Below, piece after piece: positions 57,796-64,000 of a DNA stretch of 64,000 nucleotides. Position numbers and translations under genes: made by a program. The stretch comes from Mucisphaera sp965279675. GTDB lineage: Bacteria; Planctomycetota; Phycisphaerae; Phycisphaerales; Phycisphaeraceae. The first letter of the stretch is position 1; each line of letters begins with the position of its first letter. Under the pieces are notes generated by a model. The model ran no database searches and had not been told where the DNA came from. It saw only the letters and a list, made by a program, of their open reading frames with translations. Location of the stretch: contig NZ_CBDIIJ010000002.1 in assembly GCF_965279675.1 (NCBI RefSeq), positions 682,001 through 746,000 of the forward strand, read 5' to 3'.

Positions 57796-58175
57796 TCGGT
57801 CGCCGTCGGGTCAGTGGAAGCGGGCGGAGTCGCCGCGGGCTGCTCGGGCATCGCCGCAGGCTCGGGTGAAGCCGCAGGAGCACTCACCGCGGGCGGGGGA
57901 TCGGTCACCGCCGCAAGCTCCGCCGCAATCGCCCACTGCATGCCCATCGCCAGGAAAATCCAGACCACAAAAAACGCCACCGTCACCCAGGTCAGCACAT
58001 CGCCGACAGAGGCACCAAACACAGCCGAAGCATCGGTCGACGAACCGCCAAACGCACCAGCCAGACCGCCCCCCTTCGGACGCTGAATAAGAACAACCAT
58101 GGTCATCACGATGCCGATGAGCACAAAGGCAGTCATCAGCGTCGTCGTGAGGAAATTGGCGACTAGCAAAACCAT
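57792..58175 (-). CDS. secG: Preprotein translocase subunit SecG
   Basis: A 127-residue protein with the two SecG helices (LMTAFVLIGIVMTMVVLIQR and WVTVAFFVVWIFLAMGMQW) joined by the conserved GGGLAGAFGGSS loop. It associates with SecYE in the inner membrane. A Pro/Ala/Thr-rich tail of about 40 residues extends beyond the usual end. Order tpiA-secG-yicC is common in planctomycetes and other bacteria. Confidence 0.93.
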   Translation of the reverse strand: MVLLVANFLTTTLMTAFVLIGIVMTMVVLIQRPKGGGLAGAFGGSSTDASAVFGASVGDVLTWVTVAFFVVWIFLAMGMQWAIAAELAAVTDPPPAVSAPAASPEPAAMPEQPAATPPASTDPTATE

Positions 58176-58279
58176 CGCGTGGGCTCCATAAGGCGATCAC
58201 GAGAGTATAGCTTCTAACGGCCGGCTCTTGCCGTCAGGCGTCCTAACAGCTTTAGATTGGCAATGTCCGCCCAGCCAGC

Positions 58280-59047
58280 CTACTTCGCCGCGGCGATGAT
58301 CCCCGAGAAATCCTCGGCCTTGAGGGCAGCCCCGCCAATCAGCCCGCCATCGATGTCCGGCTGAGCAATCAACTCACCGGCGTTGCCCGGCTTCATGGAC
58401 CCGCCGTACTGAATCCGCGTGGCTTCCGCCACACCGCTGTCGTACAGGAACCCAAGCGTCTCGCGGATCGCCTGATGAGCCTTCTGAGCGTCCTCAGGCG
58501 TCGCCGTCTTGCCGGTCCCAATCGCCCAGACCGGCTCGTAAGCGATCGTCACCTTGGCCATCTGCCCGGCCGAGACACCCGCCAGCCCATACGCCAGCTG
58601 ACCGGCGTTGATCGCATCGGTCTTCCCGATTTCCCGCTCTTCCAGCTTCTCGCCGATGCACAGCACGACTTGAAGCCCGGCTTCCAGCCCCGCCAGCACC
58701 TTCTCGTTCACCAGCACATCGGACTCGCCGATCACGTGCCGACGCTCGGAGTGCCCAACCAGCAGCGTCCCCACACCCAGATCCTTGAGCATCGACAGCG
58801 AAACCTCACCCGTGAAGGCGCCGTTGGGCTGGGTGTAAGCATCCTGAGCCCCGAGTTCGATCTTCCCCCCGGCCGGCTCGAGCGCCTTGGCCACGGCCGC
58901 CAGATACGGAAACGCTGGAAACACCGTCACCTGTGCGTGGGCATACTCACCGGCTCGAGCAGCCAGCGCCCCCGCTAACTCGGTGGCCTCCTGCAGGTGG
59001 AGGTTCATTTTCCAGTTACCGCCAATCGTCGGCGTGCGTGATGCCAC
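58280..59047 (-). CDS. tpiA: Triosephosphate isomerase
   Basis: A 255-residue TIM: GGNWKMN with the substrate Lys, GHSERR with the catalytic His, AYEPVWAIGTGKTATP with the catalytic Glu and flexible loop, and GGSMKPGN at the phosphate site. It links dihydroxyacetone phosphate and glyceraldehyde-3-phosphate. GTG start at 59047 is supported by AGGAG about nine bases upstream. First of the tpiA-secG-yicC unit. Confidence 0.96.
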   Translation of the reverse strand: MASRTPTIGGNWKMNLHLQEATELAGALAARAGEYAHAQVTVFPAFPYLAAVAKALEPAGGKIELGAQDAYTQPNGAFTGEVSLSMLKDLGVGTLLVGHSERRHVIGESDVLVNEKVLAGLEAGLQVVLCIGEKLEEREIGKTDAINAGQLAYGLAGVSAGQMAKVTIAYEPVWAIGTGKTATPEDAQKAHQAIRETLGFLYDSGVAEATRIQYGGSMKPGNAGELIAQPDIDGGLIGGAALKAEDFSGIIAAAK

Positions 59048-59079
59048 GGCCTTGCTCCTGTGATGGGTTGGAATGATGA

Positions 59080-59146
59080 GCGGGCAAGCTGCCCGCGACC
59101 AGAGTCTATCGGATTGCTCGGGCTTTTTTTGCCCCGCAGCCCGAGC
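59080..59146. terminator. Two hairpins between hemC and tpiA
   Basis: GCGGGCA-AGC-TGCCCGC (59080-59096) and GCTCGGGC...GCCCGAGC (59116-59146, with a seven-T run inside the loop) lie in the 110 bp between hemC and tpiA. Either could end hemC transcription; neither has the usual U-tract after the stem in the hemC direction. Confidence 0.4.
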
Positions 59147-59157
59147 CGGGACCGGTC

Positions 59158-60129
59158 TCAGTCCACCCGGTAAGCAGGGTCGTCCAGATTCGGCCGATGC
59201 CCCAGGATCTCGTCGGCCCCCTGATCCAGCAGCTTCTGCCCAGCCGCCCGCACCACCTTCCGCAGCGAACGCGCCGTCGCGGTCTCATCGATGGCGATGT
59301 GCCGACCGCCATCCGCCGAAAGCACTTCCGCACGCAGCCGGAAGCGATCAGGCTCGGTCTGCTCCGCAAAAACCGCCACAGGCGTGTGACAGTCAGCTCG
59401 CAGGATCCGAAGCAGTTGACGCTCAGCGTGCACCTCCGCCGCCGACACGCTGTGATTCAACGGCAGGCAACGCGTCAACGTCACGTGATCGTCTGACCGA
59501 CAGACCAACGCCAGCGCCCCCTGACAGGCCGCTGGCAGAACCGTGTCCGTCGCAACCGGATGATCGAGATGCTCCTGCAGCTTCAGCCGCTTGAGCCCCG
59601 CCGCCGCCATGAGCGTCGCCTGATACGCGCTCTCGGGATCGAGCACCCGCTCGATCCGCGTCGGCACGTTGCCACGCAGCAACTCGATCTGAAGATCGGG
59701 ACGCAACCGAAGCAGTTGCGCTTTGCGCCGGGGACTGCTCGTGCCGACCACCGCGCCCTCGGGCAGATCATGGATCGAGGCAAAACGCTCAGCAGAGACC
59801 AGCACGTCACGCGGATCATGACGCTTGGGAATCGCCGCGATCGCTAACCCGGGCGTATCCCCCGCCGGCAGGTCCTTCAGGCTGTGCACCGCCAGATCGG
59901 CCTTCTGATCCAGCAGCACCCTGTCGACTTCACGCGTGAACAAACCCTTGCCACCCACATCGTGAAGCGGCCGGTCCATCAAACGGTCACCCTGCGACTC
60001 GATCCAACGGAACTGCACGTTCAGCGTCGGATGGAGCTTGCCCAGCGCCGCACCTACCCGCTCCGCCTGAGCGCGCGCCAGGTCACTACGGCGGGAGGCA
60101 ATCACAATGGGCTTACGGCTTCGACGCAA
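59158..60129 (-). CDS. hemC: Hydroxymethylbilane synthase
   Basis: A 323-residue porphobilinogen deaminase: IASRRSDLARAQAERV, the catalytic-Asp region HSLKDLPAGDTPGL, VGTSSPRRKAQLL, LRGNVPTRIERV and the dipyrromethane-cofactor Cys in RADCHTPVAVFA. It assembles four porphobilinogens into hydroxymethylbilane for heme or cobalamin. TTG start at 60129 is supported by GGAG eight bases upstream. No other hem gene is adjacent. Confidence 0.95.
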   Translation of the reverse strand: MRRSRKPIVIASRRSDLARAQAERVGAALGKLHPTLNVQFRWIESQGDRLMDRPLHDVGGKGLFTREVDRVLLDQKADLAVHSLKDLPAGDTPGLAIAAIPKRHDPRDVLVSAERFASIHDLPEGAVVGTSSPRRKAQLLRLRPDLQIELLRGNVPTRIERVLDPESAYQATLMAAAGLKRLKLQEHLDHPVATDTVLPAACQGALALVCRSDDHVTLTRCLPLNHSVSAAEVHAERQLLRILRADCHTPVAVFAEQTEPDRFRLRAEVLSADGGRHIAIDETATARSLRKVVRAAGQKLLDQGADEILGHRPNLDDPAYRVD

Positions 60130-60248
60130 AAAAACAGCTCCGGGAAGAGGCGTACTATACAGAGCCGTGAGAATCTGTCGCGCGCTCGCGACTTTGATTT
60201 ACCCCTGTTTTTATTGAACATGCGTCACCCTCGAGGAAAGGCAAACAC

Positions 60249-60464
60249 ATGGCACGACTCGTCCGACACGAAGCCACAGGACCCGTCGAAATCAAACCCT
60301 CTGACAAAAGCGTCTGGATATGCGCCTGCGGCCTCAGCCAGTCGATGCCAACCTGTGACGGCTCCCACAAGATTTGCCGACAGATCGAAGAAGAAACCGG
60401 CAAGCTCTACGTCTACGACAAAGAGCGCAAGAACATCATCCGCGTCGAAGACGAGCAGGGTTAA
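60249..60464 (+). CDS. CDGSH iron-sulfur domain protein
   Basis: A 71-residue protein with one CDGSH motif, WICACGLSQSMPTCDGSHK, whose three Cys and one His bind a redox-active, acid-labile 2Fe-2S cluster. Role in electron transfer or cluster transfer is typical but unproven here. GAGGAAAGG lies about eight bases before the ATG. It is divergent from hemC and convergent with dnaE. Confidence 0.9.
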   Translation: MARLVRHEATGPVEIKPSDKSVWICACGLSQSMPTCDGSHKICRQIEEETGKLYVYDKERKNIIRVEDEQG

Positions 60465-60534
60465 CCAAGCTGACCCCGCGGACCCGATTCAGGCCGCCTG
60501 GAACAGGCCCTAAATGGGCAGACAGCCTGACGAA

Positions 60535-63500
60535 TCAATACCGGTCAATGCTCGCGCAGGCTGCGTCCTGAACCGCCGAAGTCATCGCCAGCTTCGGGCC
60601 GTCATCCCGCTCCGCGTCATAGCGCAGATCCTGCTCCACCGAACTAGCCCTGAGCTTGCTCCCGCCCAGCAACTGAACCGAACCGGTCGCACACGGACAA
60701 CGATGGAGGATCCCGTGCAGGGCACCCGTCAGGTGCTCATCCACCGACACCCGCAGCCCCGGCAGCCGCAACGCAACCGCCTTGCCACCCTCGATCAGGT
60801 GGAACTGCACCTCAGCCGCTTGGCCGTTGGCACGCTGCCCCGCCTGACGCAGCGCCTCACGCAGCTCCGCTAGCGTGCGCTTGTAATTCCCCGCCTGCCC
60901 GTTGCTGATCGATGCTTCCGGCCGCAGGGTGATCCGAACCGTCCGGGTCAGAGTCGCTTCGGCCAGATTCGCCGGGACCACCTTATCCACCACGATGTTC
61001 GGCTCCTCCCGCCGCCGATCAACCTTGCCGATCAGGTAGACGATCTCATCCGTCTCCAAAAGCGGGGCCGCCAGGTCATACGTCCTCGGGAAGCAGACCG
61101 CATCGATAGGGCCGGTGTGGTCCTCGATCGTCAGCATCGCCATCTTCTCCTGCTTGGCCCGCGTCACCGTCGTACGCACCCGGGTGAGCATCCCGCCAAG
61201 CGTCACCTCCACCCCTTCCGCCAGATCGGCGATGTCCGCCGCCGTCACCGTCCCGTACCGCGCAATCGCCTCCCGGTGCTCATCAAGCGGGTGACTCGAC
61301 ACATAAAACCCCAGCACTTCCTTCTCGAAGTTCAGGGTCTCCCGACGATTCCAGGCCGTCGTCTTCGGCAACACCGGAGCCGCCAACTCGTCCGGGATCG
61401 CCGCCGCCGCCCCGCCAAAGAAGTTCATCTGACCCGAAGCCAGATCCGCCGCCACACGCTTGCCCGCCTGCACCGCATCAGGCAGCGCCTCCAGCATCGC
61501 CGCCCGCTGCTCGATCCCGTGAACCTCATCAAACGCCCCGCACTTGATCAGCGCCTCGATGCACGTCTTGTTCACCGCATCCAACGGCACGCGCTCGCAG
61601 AAATCATGCAGCGACTTGAACAGCCCACCCTTCTCGCGCGCCTCAAGAATCGCCCGGATCGCCTTCTCACCCACCCCCTTCACCGCCGACAAGCCGAAGC
61701 GAATGTGCCCGTGCGCCCCCGTCCGCGCTTCGGGACCCGGCTCGTTCTCGTCGTACACCACCGTGAAGCCGATCTCCGACCGCTGGATGTCCGGCTGCTT
61801 CACCTCCACCCCGCGCCGACCGTCAGGCAGCGACAACCGCCGACAAGCATCGATGTACTCGACCACCTTGTCCGTGCTTACCGATTCATATGTCAGCACC
61901 GCCGCCATGTACTGAATCGGGAAGAACGTCTTCAAATACGCCGTCTGGTACGCCACGATCGCGTACCCGGTCGAGTGCGACTTGTTGAAGCCGTAACCCG
62001 CAAACTTCAGGATCAGATCGAACAGCTCCGCCGCCTTCGGCTTCGGCAGCCCCTTCTTCTCAGCACCCTCCAGGAAGGATTCCCGGTTGGCGTTGATGAT
62101 CTTCTCTTTCTTCTTCGAGATCGCCTTGATCAGCGAGTAAGCCTGACGCAGGGGAATACCGCCCAGCTCGTGGACGATCTGCATCACCTGCTCCTGATAG
62201 ACCATGATGCCGTAGGTCTCATCCGTGAACTTCTCGACGATCTCGTGCTGCTTCGGCACCTCCTCCCGACCATGCTTACGGTGGTTGTAGTTCGGGATCA
62301 GCTCCATCGGACCCGGCCGGTACAACGCGTTCGCCGCGATCAAATCCTCCAGCCGGTCGGGCTTCATCGACATCAGCAGGTTGCGCATCCCACCCGATTC
62401 AAACTGGAACACTGCCGCCGTCTCGCCCCGCGAAAACAGATCAAGCACCCGCTTATCGTCGTAATCCAGACGCTCCAGGTCCAACGGGTCCCACGCCGGG
62501 TCCTCCGCCTGCTCCGGCCTGTCAGGACGTAGTGTCGCCGCCCGGATCTGCTCCTCCGAGAAACACTGCGTGATCAGCAGCTTCGCCCGCTCGATGATCG
62601 ACAGCGTCCGCAGACCCAGAAAGTCCATCTTCAGCAGTCCGACCTTCTCGCACGTCGGCCCGTCCCACTGCGTCACGATCTGATCGGTATTCGAGGGCTT
62701 GTACAACGGCACGATGTCATCCAGCGGCCGCGTCGCCAGCACCACCCCCGCCGCATGGACACCCGCATGACGCGCCATCCCTTCCAGCCGCCGCGCCGTG
62801 TCGATCATCTTCTTGTGCTGAGGCGATTCGTCGTACAGCTTCCGAAGGTCAGGCTCCTGATCCAGCGCCTTGTCCAGCGTCGTCCCCAACCCGTCACCCA
62901 CCAGCTTGCAGACCTTGTCCACCTCGGCCAGCGAGATATCCAGCACCCGCCCCACATCCCGGATCGCCGCACGCGCCTTCAGCGTCCCGAACGTGATGAT
63001 CTGCGCCACATGCCCGTACTTGTTCCGCACGTAATCGATGACCGCCTGCCGACCATCCTGGCACATGTCGATATCGATATCCGGATACTCCGACCGATCC
63101 GGATCGGTAAACCGCTCAAAAAGCAGCCCGTATTCAACCGGACACGCATTCGACAGACCCAGCACATACCCCACCATCGTCCCGACACCCGAGCCCCTCG
63201 CGTTCGAGGGAATCCCATTCGCCCGCGCGTAGTTCACGAAGTCCCAGACGATCAGGAAGTACGCCGAGATCGACTTGTCCGCCAGAATCCGAAGCTCACG
63301 ATCCAGTCGCTCCCGGATCTCCGTTGTGATCCCGTCCTCCCCATACCGCCAGAGCAGCCCCGCCTCGCACAACTCCCGCAAAGCTTCATCACACTGCGCC
63401 TTCAGATCATCCGCCGACAGCTTCGCGTCCCGTGTCGCATCAAAAGGCAGCAACTCGTACTGCGCACAAAACTGCTTGAACCAAGCGCTCGACCCAACCG

Positions 63501-64000
63501 GCGGCGCCCCCTTCGCCTTCAGGCCCTTGTCCACCTTCCGATCGATATGCACCACCGGCGCATGATTCGCATCGAAATCCAGGTCAACATTGCACCGTTC
63601 CGCAATCGCCAGCGTGTTGTCCAGCGCCTCCGGCACATCCTCAAACAGCGCCCGCATCTCCGCAGGACTCTTGACGTAAAGCCCCTTCGGATAGTGCAGC
63701 CGGTTCTCATCGTTCTTGATCTTGCCCATCGAGATACAGCAAAGCGTGTCGTGGGCGTCGTAGTCTGAGTCCAGCAGGAAGTGCGCATCGTTGTCGCACA
63801 CCAACGGGATATCCAGCTTCCGAGCAATCTTGATCGTGTACGGATTGATGTCGTCCTGCAGCTTCTCCTCGTGCCGCTGAAGCTCCAGATAAAAACGCGG
63901 TTCCCCCTTCCCGTTGACACCAAACACCTTCTTGTGCCACTCGGCCTCTTTCATCGCACGATCGAAGTGAGCCTTCTCCTTGGTCTGGTGATGCTTCACC
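60535..64000 (-). CDS. dnaE: DNA polymerase III alpha subunit (5' end outside window)
   Basis: The C-terminal 1154 residues of DnaE; the frame continues beyond the right edge, losing most of the PHP domain. Seen: end of PHP (VCDNDAHFLLDSDYDAHDTL), the catalytic PDIDIDMCQDGR (about residues 306-317 of this fragment), KARAAIRDVGRVL, YRPGPMELIPNY, FNKSHSTGYAIVAYQTAYLK, the tandem HhH region (FGLSAVKGVGEKAI), the OB-fold (VTLGGMLTRVRTTVTRAKQE) and a C-terminal tail near residue 1080. It is the replicative polymerase. Confidence 0.96.
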   Translation of the reverse strand, partial: VKHHQTKEKAHFDRAMKEAEWHKKVFGVNGKGEPRFYLELQRHEEKLQDDINPYTIKIARKLDIPLVCDNDAHFLLDSDYDAHDTLCCISMGKIKNDENRLHYPKGLYVKSPAEMRALFEDVPEALDNTLAIAERCNVDLDFDANHAPVVHIDRKVDKGLKAKGAPPVGSSAWFKQFCAQYELLPFDATRDAKLSADDLKAQCDEALRELCEAGLLWRYGEDGITTEIRERLDRELRILADKSISAYFLIVWDFVNYARANGIPSNARGSGVGTMVGYVLGLSNACPVEYGLLFERFTDPDRSEYPDIDIDMCQDGRQAVIDYVRNKYGHVAQIITFGTLKARAAIRDVGRVLDISLAEVDKVCKLVGDGLGTTLDKALDQEPDLRKLYDESPQHKKMIDTARRLEGMARHAGVHAAGVVLATRPLDDIVPLYKPSNTDQIVTQWDGPTCEKVGLLKMDFLGLRTLSIIERAKLLITQCFSEEQIRAATLRPDRPEQAEDPAWDPLDLERLDYDDKRVLDLFSRGETAAVFQFESGGMRNLLMSMKPDRLEDLIAANALYRPGPMELIPNYNHRKHGREEVPKQHEIVEKFTDETYGIMVYQEQVMQIVHELGGIPLRQAYSLIKAISKKKEKIINANRESFLEGAEKKGLPKPKAAELFDLILKFAGYGFNKSHSTGYAIVAYQTAYLKTFFPIQYMAAVLTYESVSTDKVVEYIDACRRLSLPDGRRGVEVKQPDIQRSEIGFTVVYDENEPGPEARTGAHGHIRFGLSAVKGVGEKAIRAILEAREKGGLFKSLHDFCERVPLDAVNKTCIEALIKCGAFDEVHGIEQRAAMLEALPDAVQAGKRVAADLASGQMNFFGGAAAAIPDELAAPVLPKTTAWNRRETLNFEKEVLGFYVSSHPLDEHREAIARYGTVTAADIADLAEGVEVTLGGMLTRVRTTVTRAKQEKMAMLTIEDHTGPIDAVCFPRTYDLAAPLLETDEIVYLIGKVDRRREEPNIVVDKVVPANLAEATLTRTVRITLRPEASISNGQAGNYKRTLAELREALRQAGQRANGQAAEVQFHLIEGGKAVALRLPGLRVSVDEHLTGALHGILHRCPCATGSVQLLGGSKLRASSVEQDLRYDAERDDGPKLAMTSAVQDAACASIDRY

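Overview
This window looks like chromosomal DNA of a high-GC planctomycete of the class Phycisphaerae (inference). The signs are many secreted proteins with PEP-CTERM tails, dockerin-like EF-hand repeats next to those tails, several prepilin-type proteins sharing the core GFTLIELLVVISIIALLIG, and bacterial housekeeping genes with GC-rich codons. I see no phage, insertion sequence, CRISPR array or rRNA operon. One tRNA gene is present.

Layout. 1-15 kb: a 5'-truncated PEP-CTERM protein; an AraC regulator divergent from a small redox operon; kdsD; ribH-nusB; a chemoreceptor; malate dehydrogenase; a 33-codon small gene; an unknown secreted protein; a CbiX-type chelatase; then a short island (about 13.3-14.9 kb) with one PEP-CTERM gene between two broken gene remnants. 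15-26 kb: leuB, a glycosyltransferase, an orphan gene behind a 12-G tract, a CBS protein, nrdR, a YmdB-type phosphodiesterase, a GH39 enzyme, a diguanylate cyclase, purU and lpdA. 26-35.6 kb: two paralogous prepilin-type genes with look-alike promoters, xerD, tRNA(CAU), a phosphodiesterase-TPR gene coupled to a GH16-dockerin glucanase, and two paralogous PEP-CTERM genes. 35.7-50 kb: a carbohydrate locus centred on N-acetylglucosamine, with a GH94 phosphorylase, two ROK regulators, GH20 hexosaminidase, a GH18-like secreted protein, a GH20-like cytosolic protein, a sodium:sugar symporter, nagB and nagA. 50-64 kb: dut, a cluster of small GspG-like genes, ftsK, a GbsR-like regulator with partner, yicC, secG, tpiA, hemC, a CDGSH protein and the 3' part of dnaE.

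How the genes work together. The sugar locus reads as a pathway: outside or periplasmic glycan breakdown (GH18-like, GH20), uptake by the SSS symporter, phosphorolysis by GH94, then NagA and NagB feeding fructose-6-phosphate to glycolysis. No recognisable GlcNAc kinase is encoded here, and both ROK proteins appear to have lost the kinase motifs, so one step is missing from the window.

Non-coding structure. The most unusual signal is a family of modular palindromes placed 20-70 bp downstream of minus-strand stop codons (6.0, 12.6, 18.7, 23.4 and 29.0 kb). Outer stems are constant (CTGTGG/CCACAG) while the inner stems change in a compensatory way, and three copies carry a second palindrome at a fixed 21-23 bp distance. 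A second small family sits between convergent genes at 16.1 and 17.9 kb. The + strand is G-rich up to about 30 kb, weakly so to about 42 kb, and C-rich after about 43.5 kb, as expected near a replication terminus or at an inversion boundary.
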